From NCBI GenBank assembly GCA_947652605.1, contig OX393577.1:68596108-68660107 (forward strand): DNA of 64,000 nucleotides. Reading direction: 5' to 3'. The notes below the pieces were generated by a model. It ran no database searches. It worked only from the letters and a program-made list of their open reading frames with translations, and was not told the DNA's origin. The stretch comes from Elmis aenea. Its lineage: Eukaryota > Arthropoda > Insecta > Coleoptera > Elmidae. A program made the position numbers and the translations under genes. Below are positions 29,801 to 40,516 of this stretch, in pieces (position 1 is the stretch's first letter; every line of letters starts with the position of its first letter).

Positions 29801-32800
29801 GCTTATGAAGCAAGATCACAGGGAAAAAACAAAAGAGGTAGATTGAGAAAAACCTGGCAAGACGAAGTGAAAAAAGTAGCAACGGACAGAAAATTATGTT
29901 AAATTTAACTAGTGCATTTGCGTATGGCACATGGCAACCCTTTTTAATTATAAACTGCATCACGTTTTGATAGCTTTATCGACACAATGCAATTACGCTT
30001 TTTACGCGATATCCACCTCTTTGTGTCATAAGTACAATGAAACGTCTGTCCAACATCCTGACAACAAACATCGAAACATAAAAACCGATAAAAAAAACTA
30101 GACCATCCTGTGTTCCCGGGAGCTCTCTCCGGTAAACAAGCGCTTCACGTTATAAACAACCGACGCTGTAATGTGTTACAAGATAATAACTATTATTTAC
30201 GTTAATCACCCCATTATTATCTGCACCGTGATAACATGCAAATTTATCAACAAACTTTGCTTAATGTATTCAACTGGTAGTAAGTGTTGTGGCTGTTGGA
30301 TGCGTAATACATATTGAACGGGGTACTTTGCCAATAATAACATTTCCCGGGGTATTCAATTGCTCGTTCCATAACTACGAATCTGTGCCGAATATTGCTC
30401 TGTTTAGTCGGTTGTGATAGAAGGATGTTTAGCACGTTATTAATGATGTGCTCGTTTCTAAGCAACTTGACTGACAACCTCAAATGACACACCCTAAACA
30501 CCATTCCTTCCTATCTTTTTAGTCAAATCCTTTTCTCCATGGTTATTTTTACCCCATCTATTCATCTCCTTTTCGGCTTTCCCATTTTTCTTCTTCTAGA
30601 TGGAATCCATATCAGTTTTTTGCTGTGGAATGCTATGTACAGGCATTCTGTTTAGATGATCATACTAAATTAGTAGTTGTTCTTCAATTATATCGGCCAG
30701 GCACTTACTTTTTGCCCTGTGACCTCGTTTCTTACTTTATCCATAATCGTTAGTTGGCAAGATCTTTTCCAGAAGTTTATTTTCATTGCTTCTATTTTCT
30801 TCTAAATATTTGGACATGGTCCACAACTCAGCTCCGCCCATAGCACAGCTTTATACAAAGGATTTAAATACATGGCTTTTGGTTTTCAAGAAGATACTTC
30901 TGTTCCATAATACTGAATTTAATTGTCAAGCTTTTTCTAATTTATTTAAAATGTCTTTGGTATTCATTACATTTGAAGTTAAGGTTACCTCTAGATATTT
31001 TGTAATCATCGACAATTTCTATCCTTCCTTTCGAGGTAATAATGTCTTCATTATTATTTCCAGTTACCATACTTCGTTTTTTCAACATTGATATCCAAAC
31101 TTCACTTGTCAAATTCTTCTAGTAATTGTATTATCTGGTTCGTCTGTTCGTCTTCCGCCAAAATTATTTGATCGTCGTCGAACAGAAGTGTGCCTATGTG
31201 TTCTTCGCCAACTGTAATTCCCATAGGGTTGCATTTTGTGGACCATATTTAAATACAAACAAAAATAATATGCAGCTTTTTGTTATTTTCAATAAATTCG
31301 GCTAAGCCCCCGTGTTGATCTACAAGATACTGCCACGTATTTGCTGATTATGTGCAAGTTTGGAGGTGTAAGCATCGTGCGAATCAATTATTCGACACAC
31401 GCTCGTGTTTCAATACATTGTTTGAATTATATTCGGCAACCAACGTTATACAAACCGAGCTGTTTCAAGACAAACTAGTTTAAACCTCAAGAACAAATTA
31501 CACAGTAGATCAACAACTCCAACAAACATTTGTTTTCTAGTAACAGATATGCCATGAGTTTGCTGAGCATTAAACTCGAATCTTTGTAATTACATCGCAG
31601 TGTGAACAAGCATTTGACAATCTGAACTTTCCTGTCTATATCTATAATTGCTACGATTAATCAAAACTTTAGGGATTGTCGTTATAAACTAATAGAAACT
31701 AGAAGCCGTTTAAATACTGGGCATCAATGAAGGAACGAAGTAAAGCAGTTTTTTAATCGGTTCCTCTTGTACCATTCAGTGTCGAGAAATGATTTTCTAT
31801 TTCTATGTTATGTTTCTCCACTCCCACCTATCGTTAGCTTGTGTACCACAAAACAATCACCAAAAGCTGGATTTTGGACCCTAAATAGTTTTAGGAGTTT
31901 GATTTATTACCAAAGAGACACTAAATTTCTGTCACACGTGGAATAAAAAGAAATTTCGAACGATCAATTCAAAGAAACTTAATGAATTCGCTTCTAAACT
32001 GCGTCCTCTTGCATATTTTTTTAAATCTACGTACACGGTTCGTCTTCGTAATGCCATTAAAGCAAAAATTAATGGCACATCACACATTATAACTGTCGAG
32101 AATCTTTCAAAGCTAAACATAGACAACACACTCAACCGTCACACGCAAATCGTGATGCGAACGACCTCATTACAACCACAGATCCATAGTTTCATGTCCA
32201 CCAGCTTATAGTTATTGATATATATCCTCGCAACTCCCGGCATTGTTACTTAACGTCATATTGTGACTGCTAAAAGCTTTTTTTAATGTTACAGAAGCTC
32301 ACTACATACGTGCATTGTTAATATACTCGCTTTGCGAAGAATTTAAAACCCGTGGCAATACATGTGAAACGAATACTTCTGTATCAGGCACCGTCCGATG
32401 AATAATGCTACATCTTGGCGGTCTTGTAAACTAATTAAAATTAAACTGCAGAAAATTCGTTTAAGCGCGTTTGGTAACTTGAGGATTCGCGGGTTATCGT
32501 TTTAATTAAACAATTAATTTCACGGCCTCGTCCATTAGTGGTTTGTAGTTGTAGATGTCGGCGTGAAATTTTTATAACAGCTATAAAAGCAATTTACAGG
32601 AATTGCGGAATGAAGCTTCTTTGTAAGTTATCGTTTGCGTATTGTAAATAAGAAGATATGGAATTTAAACAAATTGAAATTATCCTAAAAGATCTTAAAC
32701 GCTTGATATATCCAGGAAACCTTGCTTCTGTGCAATTATAATAAACTTTGGAACATTCCGTCAGAGCAATTGCTTGGAATAAAACTGCCCCAGATAAGGG

Positions 32801-35800
32801 CAATGTTTGAGAAATTCCAAAAAGTTGTAAACTTATCAAAATCTGATACGTCTGCCTAAAGCAGGCCCGTGCAACCTTTTAAGCCAAAGGACCAATTGCA
32901 AATTTTATAAAGTCGTAACTTTCTAATGGTTATGGAGATTCTTCTAAGCGTGAAGGGTCCGGAAAAATTTAGAAACAGATTTTTTTCGCACATACGTTTT
33001 CAATATGAGCAACGCAGTGACATACAAAGAATTTCCCAAAGAATTCTGTTTTAAATCTCTTAGTCACAAGTTAATTCGAAGCCTTTTTCTCATTTTTTAT
33101 TTCTAAATCAGTTTTTAATACAAAATAGAGATTCTCAGCTGTTTCAATTCCTTTCATCCTTACCAAATCTAATAGTTCTTTAGTAACAATAAACTTTGTA
33201 TCTACTCCCAAAAAAAAACAAGTTGAGCCGTATTAGATACATCTGCTGATTCATCAAGACAAAGAGAATAAGATAAAAAGTATTAGCAGTATATTTAAGA
33301 GTTAATATTACATTTTCTGCTATTGCAACAATTTACTTGCCACAGTAAATCGAAATAAAATATTAGAAAAAAGTTCTTTTGCGCGGCAAATAATGTTCAC
33401 AGCCATTTTAATACGTTCTTTTATTAAACTACAATCAGACAATGCTTTCAGATGTTAAGCTGACATTAAAAATTTCATAATTTGCTATTGTTGTAAAAAT
33501 GGCGAAACAAAACCCATCCCAATTGCTTCACAACATAATTTACAAAAAACCGAGAAAGATTGAATGCAACACAGATACTAAACGTAATTTATAAGGGACT
33601 TCAAGAAGTTTCATTGTTGTATAACGCGATGCTGCCACGCCAGTAAACTTATTTCGTTATGTATTGTATGTGTATATTTATGGCAGTCGTTCCATACTTT
33701 AAGCGATTTTATTTTGTAGTAGAATTTTCGTTATGTTACAATATAATAAAACATGGGTTATAAAATGTTACAGAGCGAGCTATATATTAAGCTAACTACG
33801 AAATAATATATGAGCCTGTATTTTACCATCGCCGTCCTGCTGTCCATTGTGTTACTTTGTCATTGTAGACAGCAGTAGGTAATAATATGTATTTCAATTA
33901 CACTTAGAATTTACCTTCTTTAATACTGCCGTGTCAGTCAAGGTTTAAATAAGAACACGTTTAATTAAGTTTGTTTAAAATTATATATAGCGTTAAAACA
34001 ATGTAAAATTTTTAGCCTTTTTCATGGAAATGGTATTATATTATTCATAAGCATTAAACACAGCTTTGCAAAGTTTAAACCTAGGATCTAGCACTTATAA
34101 TAATCACAATACCCACGTTAAGAGACAAAATCCGATCAACATAGACATCATAATTTATTTAAACTACTCCCTCCGACGCTTGAAAAGGCAAAAGGAGTCG
34201 AGAAGAAGATTAAAACTACTTTGGAGTTTACTTAATAGTTTGAAATTTGAAAGTATGCTTTAACGAATAAGTAAAAGTGAATCAACACTGGATGTAGGAG
34301 GGAGTTGCCTTTAATTGGTCTATCGTATAGGTTGGACCACTATATGGACCTGACCTGTATAATAGGAAATTTAGGTTGTATGGACATAAACTTGACTGAT
34401 GCAATCATTTTTATGAGAGAGCACCTCGTGGCTGCAGTTTGTGACGACGTGTTGGCAATTAGAAATCTTCAATTAAATATTTTAACGAAAGACCAATAGT
34501 CCTTAGGCTACAATCTTGGTTTCCGGGTTTGGAACCGCGTCTTCTATATTTAGAAGTAGTTGACGTTTCGACCATTGTGTTTAAAACGTTTTGAAAAAAG
34601 ACCAAGACACAATGGTCGAAACGTCAACTACTTCTAAATATAGAAGACGCGGTTCCAAACCCGGAAACCAAGATTGTATTATGGATAACGGCCGCGAAAG
34701 CCTCAAGAATAAAAAAGTCCTTAGGCTGTTTTAAAGTAAGTAGCACAATATGTTATAATATCTGAAGAGAGTAAACTTGTTGGGCTACAATTTACTATGA
34801 TTGTTTTATTAATTTAGTTCAAACGTAAGATTAGGTGAAATAGTTATAAAAGTTGCTCAGATTGGACCTGTTCTGAATTGGACCGGTCGATCGTCTTCTC
34901 AAACTGAAAGAATAGTCCAGAAAGCAGTTGTTATAACAAGTAATCGTCATAAGTTGAAAATACATCAAGCCAGAGAGAAAAAAATTAGTAAAGTAAAATC
35001 AACAAATGTTGCACTAAAAAAAAAAAAAAAAAGCTAAGACTCGTGATTTTGTATTATATTATATGTGATGATGATACAGGAGACAGTCCAAAAAATGTCA
35101 CAATTGGGTCCATACACAGTGTGCTGGAATAAGTTCAAAAATCAAAAAGTACTTTTGCTCAAGTTGTACTTTAAGGAAATTTCTTTGATTGGACCGATGA
35201 CACAATTTTAGAGTGTTGGTTTTTCACTGTTCTAAATTGTATTTTTATAAAAATAAATTACATTATTTTAAAGATGTAAATAGGTAGTTTTTTTTTTCAC
35301 TACTTCATGTTTATGTAAAATACTTCTATAGCCCTATACCGGGTGATTCAGTTTGACTGTCGCACCCCTATAACTTTTTAATTATTGAAAATTGACCCAC
35401 AAACCTTATATTTTTGGGAACGGCGACAAATTCTCTATTAAGTGATGTGCATTTGTTATCTCTACGATGACGTACGTCAAATCCGCGATAGGCAACTGTT
35501 TTTTTTTTTTTTTTAAATACATAGTTTACATCTTTTTGTTGATTCGGATAGAGAATTTAATTCTGAATCTGACCATGTATTAAAAAAGTATTCATACATT
35601 AGAAAATTTTCGAGAAAAATCAGTTCAAACTTTATTCAAATTATAGCAAACACTCTATTTCACATAACAAAAACGATCAAATCTTAAAAATTATACTATA
35701 ACTATACGTTATTGGACTGTAAAATTATTACTTAGCGCCAATTTAAAAAAAAAAAATGAATTTTGAAATGTCGATGACAATCTTTCACTGCGGGAAGGCG

Positions 35801-38166
35801 TAAAATTGGTTTTAAAATTTACATATCATTGCCACAGTATCGCTAAAAAAAAATCTAAATGAAAATGGCAAGACCCTAACTTGACTTATGCTAATTTTCA
35901 CCGTTTCCAAAAAGCTTTCAGCTACCATTAACGTAATTAAATAATACGCGATTTACGGTCAAATATAGACCGTATTAAAAGATTTATTTTTGCAGGCCCT
36001 GGCTGTTTATACGACCGTGCAAATATAAAAGTCATAAGGTAATGGGCTATAAAAAAAAATCAGGCGCAATAAAATCCAGCGGCCAGCGTTACAAAAATAT
36101 TAATATGTAATGTTATAACGGCTTAGGTCAGAAGCGCCGTAAAAATTCGCCCTAATCGGTATTAAAGCCGGACATTCATCTAACGATAAATGTGTTTTTT
36201 GTTTACTTCCACCGTTTCCAACAATTTTCAATTAAAATAATAGACTCTCTCTTCCCTTTTTTTTTGCTCAAGTCATTTGCTGTTTTATTATTTAATAAAA
36301 GAACATGTTAATCGTTTTTAAATTGGTTATTAGCGTTGTTATGATGATTTAGTAACAGTTTTAGCGTGCAAATGTACTATTTTTTCATTGTTTCAGGTAA
36401 ATTCGATGTAGTTGGCATAGCAGTAGGAGGTGTGGACGAAAGCATTGGTAAAGTTACCGCCATCCGATTGAATGTCCACTCAGAAAGTGATAATTGGGCA
36501 ATTCTTAGTGAGGTAAGTTTACTCTTCAAAAGAAAAACTAAACAAAAGTTACGAGGTCTTTGATACAATGGAATCGCTGATTGCAAATACAACCTTAGTC
36601 AATTTTTCATGCAAAATATGTTTTCGATATTTTTGCCTTCCTTAGGAGTAAAGCCATCAGTTGGTTGTAAAAAAAAAAAAAACAAGTTTGAAGACCTTTG
36701 TTAAAATTCGAACGGAAAAAAGTTTAAAAGGGAACGAGTTAAGAACAAAAATAAACCAAGTTCTGGAGTTTGGTTGTTTTTACAGTCAACTGTTCATACA
36801 TACATACATACGAGGTAAGCGCCAAAATTTCCCGGCCTGACATAGATCTAGGTATTGCAGGCGGGTCAAAATTTTTAACACATTAGTTCAAGCCATATTA
36901 GCCTTGAAAAAAATAAAAATGGATTTTGTGTCAATTAGTTTTCATTGGTTTTCTTATAACTGTCTTCCGTTCATCATGATGTCAGAAGTCAAGAAATTTG
37001 AGTATCGAGCAGTTACTCGCGAAGATCTTTCACCTCAAAGCATCAAAGTTCGTCTGAATGGGGTGTAGGGGGACAATTGTGTGGTAAAAGATTGGTCAAA
37101 ACTGTTTCGAATGGGGCAAGAATCCTTGGAATATGATGCAAGAACAGGAAGGACTGTGAAAGTGGTGACGGACGACAAGATTGCCCTTGTCGAGGAACTC
37201 GTATTAGGCGATCGACGCTTAAAGGTGAAAGAACTATCAAAAATGTCGGGGCTTTTAGATACAAGCATTCGCCGAATCCTCCACGATCGGTTAGGCATGA
37301 ATAAAGTTAGTGCAAGGTGGGTCCCCAAACATCTCTCAGTTGTTCAGCGCCAGCGTCGTGTTGAATGAGCTCGATCCTTTTTGGAGCTCTGTGGAGAAAA
37401 TTCTGTGGATGCGTTGAAGACAATTTTTACAGGGGATGAAACCATGGTTCTCTAATATGATCCTTTGTCCAAACGAGAATCGATTGAATGGAGGCGAAAA
37501 GGAGAAGCACCGCCAAGAAAGTTCAGGGTCTGTCAGTCGACAAAAAAGGTGATGGCTACGATCTTTTGGGATTGTGAGGGCATTCCTCGCATAGGTTTTA
37601 AAGAACGCAACACCACAAGCAACGGGGAATATTATGCAGCACTCCTGCACATATTACGACGAAATATTCGGGAGAAAAGACGTGGGAAACTGACCAGAGG
37701 CGTGCGTTTACTGCACGCCAATGCCCCCTGGAATTGCTCAAGCCGCAATTCGTGTCTGCGGTTTTGAACAAATCGATCACCCTCCGTATAGTCCAGATAT
37801 GGCCCCCAGTGACTATTACCTGTTTGGAAATTTGAAAAAGGACCTTCGCGGGCGCCATTTGAGTTACGACCAAGAGGTGAAGGCTGCAGTTTGGGCCCAT
37901 TTTGCAGACAAACCGAAGGCATATTTTTTTAGTGGTATCGAATTGTCGCTAAAACGATGTAATAAGTTCATTGATGTCAGGGGGATTATATTTGAAAAAC
38001 CAATTTAATTTTGAGCCTACGTTGTTTCTTCATAGTCAGGCCGGGAAATTTTGGCGCTAACCTCGTACATACTTAAGCTCGTTTATGTTGTTAATTATTA
38101 TGTTTAACGTTGTTTTTTTGAACTTTTTTCCAGATACATATTTTAGAAGACGCGAATAGAAGGTGA
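8888..38166 (+). CDS. Mgat4: alpha-1,3-mannosyl-glycoprotein 4-beta-N-acetylglucosaminyltransferase (GnT-IV, GT54), 3' seven exons
   Basis: Adds a beta-1,4 GlcNAc branch to the alpha-1,3 mannose arm of N-glycans in the Golgi, using UDP-GlcNAc (family knowledge). Seven exons join in frame: 8888-9198, 12625-12755, 13938-14045, 21473-21666, 21729-21862, 36397-36512 and 38134-38166, giving 341 codons plus the TGA at 38164. All have AG/GT borders. The first exon carries [24 protein letters not shown] and the acidic VQLEDD box expected to bind the metal-nucleotide sugar; the second has the conserved VDWLLDH, the third PSLFQH.GTHSSL. From [11 protein letters not shown] onward the protein matches the C-terminal lectin-like domain of vertebrate MGAT4A/B, including the conserved sequon in NTTVEVLP. 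Vertebrate homologues are about 535 aa, so roughly 190 N-terminal residues (cytosolic tail, membrane anchor, stem) must be encoded upstream; I could not find those exons in 1-8887. The last exon is only ten codons plus stop. MGAT4A versus 4B type is not resolved. Confidence 0.93.
9199..12624. other. Mgat4 intron, AT-rich
   Basis: Between donor GTAAGT at 9199 and the TTTCAG acceptor before 12625. A sequence starting GTGGCGCAACCAG at about 9392, followed by a run of G, resembles the end of a degraded DNA transposon, but no partner end was found. A hAT-like element at 11876-12440 is listed separately. No gene seen. Confidence 0.7.
11876..12440. mobile_element. non-autonomous hAT-like MITE (GCTCC-rich)
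   Basis: Terminal inverted repeats CAGGGGTTTGGAGC / GCTCCAAACCCCTG are flanked by a perfect 8-bp target duplication, CTTTACAC, at 11868-11875 and 12441-12448. Both ends carry many copies of GCTCC and GCTCCGCTCC; the core is AT-rich and encodes nothing convincing. It lies in the Mgat4 intron about 180 bp upstream of the exon at 12625. The short open frames over its GC-rich ends are composition artefacts. Confidence 0.9.
12756..13937. other. Mgat4 intron
   Basis: Spliced between GTAAGT at 12756 and the TTTCAG acceptor before 13938. Open frames of up to 98 codons occur here but show no recognisable domain. No RNA gene or repeat seen. Confidence 0.75.
14375..14640 (-). pseudogene. non-LTR retrotransposon remnant, C-terminal part of the RT ORF
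   Basis: Read on the minus strand, this stretch encodes a degraded tail typical of insect non-LTR reverse-transcriptase proteins: an [17 protein letters not shown] block, then a basic EGRRR...RGRPRIKWE block. Frameshifts and stops interrupt it. A second related piece lies at 31753-31840. The clade (RTE, I, Jockey or other) cannot be assigned from this tail. Confidence 0.65.
16755..17476. repeat. long imperfect inverted repeat (foldback MITE-like)
   Basis: Two arms of roughly 310 bp, about 80% identical by eye, face each other across a centre near 17060-17155. Shared landmarks include TTTATTGCATCAA, TATACGTGCCACTGGCCATT, ATCGAAATTCTTCTATTT and GCGCATCCTTTGCAAGTAAAA, each present in both orientations. 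No coding content. It lies in an intron, so the Mgat4 pre-mRNA could fold into a long hairpin here. Confidence 0.85.
20090..20455. mobile_element. AGTACTT-rich hAT-like MITE (degraded)
   Basis: The left side starts near GAGCTGGGCATTACTT and the right side ends near AGTACTTGCCCAAC, an approximate inverted pair. The body is saturated with AGTACTT/AAGTACT words in both orientations, the layout seen in other hAT MITEs of this window. I found no clean target duplication, so the borders are approximate. Confidence 0.6.
22330..22640 (-). pseudogene. non-LTR retrotransposon remnant
   Basis: The minus-strand translation around 22340-22460 gives a block like [16 protein letters not shown] followed by [10 protein letters not shown], a pattern typical of the region after the RT domain in insect non-LTR elements. 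Upstream (22460-22640) further degraded RT-tail sequence can be read with frame changes. Too short to classify. Confidence 0.6.
24190..24720 (-). pseudogene. non-LTR retrotransposon remnant, RT C-terminal region
   Basis: On the minus strand the open frame 24607-24419 encodes [20 protein letters not shown] and then an [14 protein letters not shown] block; past a frame change it continues into [14 protein letters not shown] and a basic [11 protein letters not shown] tail. These are characteristic of the post-RT region of non-LTR ORF2 proteins. No 5' part is nearby, consistent with a 5'-truncated insertion. Confidence 0.75.
27504..28020. mobile_element. palindromic TA-target MITE (CAGGGTGATTG family), long copy
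   Basis: Starts CAGGGTGATTGAAATTCG and ends with its inverted counterpart, flanked by TA on each side. Arms of about 125 bp match closely; the centre of about 260 bp is AT-rich. A shorter relative with the same ends is at 44944-45106. The 69-codon open frame at 27682-27891 lies in the spacer and is not a gene. Confidence 0.85.
29380..29910 (+). pseudogene. non-LTR retrotransposon remnant, RT C-terminal region
   Basis: Plus-strand translations contain [18 protein letters not shown] and, after frame changes, a [13 protein letters not shown] block, [20 protein letters not shown] and a basic tail. These correspond to the end of the RT domain and the following region. It points opposite to the neighbour at 30510-31240. 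The minus-strand 130-codon frame over this region is a shadow. Confidence 0.7.
30510..31240 (-). pseudogene. non-LTR reverse transcriptase remnant with FDDD box
   Basis: The minus strand at about 31200-31085 reads [14 protein letters not shown], then a LLEEFDK stretch and, after a stop, [11 protein letters not shown]. This is the catalytic F/YxDD region of a non-LTR reverse transcriptase. Downstream on the same strand degraded post-RT sequence continues to about 30510. Stops and frameshifts show it is dead. Confidence 0.75.
31753..31840 (-). repeat. short copy of the 14375 retrotransposon tail
   Basis: Shares TTAATCGGTTCCTCTTGTACC and the following CTCCACTCC...CTATCGTTAGCT segment with 14370-14460 in the same orientation. 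A short 3' fragment of the same non-LTR family. Confidence 0.7.
32860..33560 (-). pseudogene. hAT-superfamily transposase relic (ZBED5/FAM200-like signature)
   Basis: On the minus strand near 33260-33140 the reading [16 protein letters not shown] is followed by [12 protein letters not shown]. This LDESxDVSxTAQL signature occurs in the hAT transposase group that also gave rise to vertebrate ZBED5/FAM200-type genes (recalled family knowledge). Further degraded blocks extend on both sides, with stops. A CCCGTGCAACCTTTTAAG sequence at about 32865 could be a terminal repeat; no partner was found. Confidence 0.65.
34509..34678. repeat. perfect 72-bp inverted repeat
   Basis: Left arm 34509-34580 and right arm 34607-34678 are exact reverse complements as far as I can read, with a 26-bp spacer. 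Landmarks: TTGGTTTCCGGGTTTGG at left, CCAAACCCGGAAACCAA at right. The perfect match suggests a recent or homogenised hairpin element. No open frame or target duplication is clear. Confidence 0.9.
36811..38065 (+). mobile_element. mariner element (inactive)
   Basis: Inverted ends starting CGAGGTAAGCGCCAAAATTT, with TTGGCGCTAACCTCG at right, are flanked by TA at 36809-36810 and 38066-38067. At 1255 bp it is the normal size for a mariner. It lies between the last two Mgat4 exons (intron 36513-38133), in the same orientation as the gene, and encodes a broken transposase. Confidence 0.95.
36976..38008 (+). pseudogene. mariner transposase, degraded
   Basis: Translation from ATG 36976 shows a helix-turn-helix DNA-binding region ([30 protein letters not shown]), the first catalytic aspartate in FTGDET, then WRRKGEAPP, and the third catalytic region in [13 protein letters not shown] of the D,D34D type. 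In-frame stops occur at about codon 31, after QRQRRVE (37366) and just after GDETMVL. A frame change near 37720 moves the reading frame. The expected LHDNAP box reads LHANAP, so the second catalytic aspartate is lost. Confidence 0.93.
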
Positions 38167-40376
38167 CCAAGGAGCGGCGGTCGGGCATCGTTACAATTAC
38201 CCCACATCAGACACCACTATATGCTCGACCGCGTACCCCCACACCCTCTGTGATAACCTTTACACCACATTATTGTGTGCGTTTATCACAAACATGTATT
38301 ATTTCGTACACGACGAGGCCTAAGCACATCTCCCAAAAATTGAAAAAAAAAGAACCGTTAAATAATTTTTATAAATGAATCTTTTATTTGTTAATTACGT
38401 CCTATCTCTCCTTTTCTATAAATACATTTTATAATACAGATATTTGTTACGCATTACGTTTTTTTTTTGTTTTTCCTTTTTCTTCCCGACGCCGAAAAAA
38501 ATCTAAACCCGCATGTGATTTTGGCAGGAACGTTTTTCAAACACGCGCGTGTCGTCCTTTGTTGATTTTGCTTGGCGAAAACAAACACGTACGCAATTAC
38601 TTTTTAACATTTACTGTAGGCGAACACGGCCTAACTTTGATTTATATCAAAGTAAACGAACGATATACCGTGCGATTATCTAATACGTAATACAAACGCA
38701 CAAAACTGCTAGAATTCTAACAATACTTTCTCGTTAAAGTTGGGCAATCACTGAAATTATTCTACAGGTCGGAAAGTTGTTCTCTACGTGGGTGTTTTCG
38801 CCTTGAAATGGGTCACAGAAAACATCAACTGGGTCAAAAATTTAGAAAAGCGAGCTGATCAGAGAAACTGCTACGCAAAGTACTCGAACAAACTATTTCT
38901 TTCCATTAACGGAAAGTTCCCTAATGAAACTCTTAAATTGTTATTGATCCAAATAATTTATTAGCAGTTTCTTTCTTACTTAATATACTGAAATAATCAA
39001 AATAGCTCAGTGTAGTGTAAAAACGAAGGTAGCTTAATTTTTTTAAAGGGAAATTTAAGGAAAAACATTGAAATCTATACGACCTTAATTCATTTGGACT
39101 CATTTTGAAGCCTATTTAAAGTACTGCACATTCTACAACGTAAGCATTAAACTTCTTCAAGAATTATGCGAAACTATGTGCATTTTCAAAATTTCGGTAT
39201 GAAAGCAATAAAAATATTTAAAATTAATAAAATTTTAAGATGTGTCCATCTTTAAAATAAGGGGTTTTAGGTAAAATTATACAAAGAACGTAAATATTTC
39301 TTTATCAGTGTTTTTAATAATTATTTATCACACCATAAACTAATCCCAGACTAACTTTTTTCAAAATTTGGAAAACTTTGTCTTTATTTTCAAAAGGGAA
39401 TTTATTAACTCATTGTGAGACAATTTTTTACGCAAATAATTCGTTATATGCCTTACCCACAAACAAAAATCAAAATATTGTCCCACATTTAAAATGCAAA
39501 GAACTGACAAAAAGTCATTTACTATAGCTAAGCAACGCCTGTAAAATTTTGCATAAGAGAATTTTTGCTGGAAGATTTTATAAAAGGCAGTTGCAAATTA
39601 AAAGCGCATTAATTTATTTCCCATTCTGAATTACTCTGAATTACTTAGCAATTTTCTTTGAAGAGGTAAAAGCTATTTTGCAAAGAGATTAGTTTAGTTG
39701 AAACCAGAATTAAAAAAAAAAAACTACCGGAAGTTAAAGCTGCCTCTGTTTATCTCCCAGCTGAATCTAGTGGTTAAAGTCAATACTTTTTAATTCATGA
39801 AAAGCCAATAATTACAAGATGAATTTAGTTACGAGAAATCGCTTAAATTAAATAAATATGTTTATGTGGTAAAAATTCTAGTTAAGTTCGTCATAAAACG
39901 CGCTATAGCCCCCCCCCCCCTGTAATAAAAGTTAATTTGTGGATGAGTATCTACATAAAAACTGCAAGATTGATAATTTTTCATAAAGTTAGATGACAAA
40001 AAAGTTGTACTCACTTGCTTGTAAATGGTCTAATATATTCAAACCTTGTGAGAATATGAAAAGAGTTTTAGACAGTTTGGATAGCCAATCAAAAATTTAT
40101 TACAATATTTTTAAAACAACCAAGAGTTTGGAAAATTAAAATAAAAAGGTTTGTGGTTCTCAAAAAGCAACAATCTTCTTAGAACTAATTGTACATGACG
40201 CCAAAAGTATCTGCCAAAATCACAAGTACCTACATCATATCCATGAGTTTTATCAGCAGTTTATTTTCTAACCAATATTTTCCCAAATCCCTATAAGTTA
40301 ACTTTAAAAAAACTGTAAAAACAATAAAAATATAGTTTAATGCAGTGATTTTCAACCCATTTCTTCATCGCTGTTA

Positions 40377-40516
40377 TGGTGCCTGTACACCTGAGAGTAA
40401 AGTACTCTCGAGAGTAGCGTCGCCAAGGATACAGCCAATCGCGAGTTACTCTCAGGGGCTGTATCCTTGGCGACGCTACTCTCGAGAGTACTTTACTCTC
40501 AGGTGTACAGGCACCA
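40377..40516. mobile_element. Harbinger-like MITE (140 bp near-perfect palindrome)
   Basis: A 61-bp perfect inverted repeat (arms 40376-40436 and 40457-40517) surrounds a 20-bp spacer. The ends read TGGTGCCTGTACACC / GGTGTACAGGCACCA and are bordered by TTA on both sides, the 3-bp target preferred by PIF/Harbinger transposons. The superfamily call rests on the target duplication only. Confidence 0.75.

Larger units (their letters stand above)
21863..36396. other. 14.5-kb Mgat4 intron, transposon-rich
   Basis: Holds several non-LTR retrotransposon pieces (22330-22640, 24190-24720, 29380-29910, 30510-31240, 31753-31840), a hAT transposase relic (32860-33560), a palindromic MITE (27504-28020) and a perfect inverted repeat (34509-34678). 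A G-rich segment at 25740-25980 looks like a further degraded element. A single transposon-like end, TATACCGGGTGATTCAG, appears at about 35335. The rest is AT-rich with no gene signal. Confidence 0.7.

Noticed and set aside
29571..29963. 130-codon minus-strand open frame rich in Leu/Phe, resembling a membrane protein
   Set aside because: It is the antisense shadow of a Lys/Glu-rich retrotransposon remnant on the plus strand.
38388..38690. 100-codon open frame downstream of Mgat4
   Set aside because: No recognised similarity, no continuity with the Mgat4 reading frame, and it starts in AT-rich 3' UTR-like sequence.
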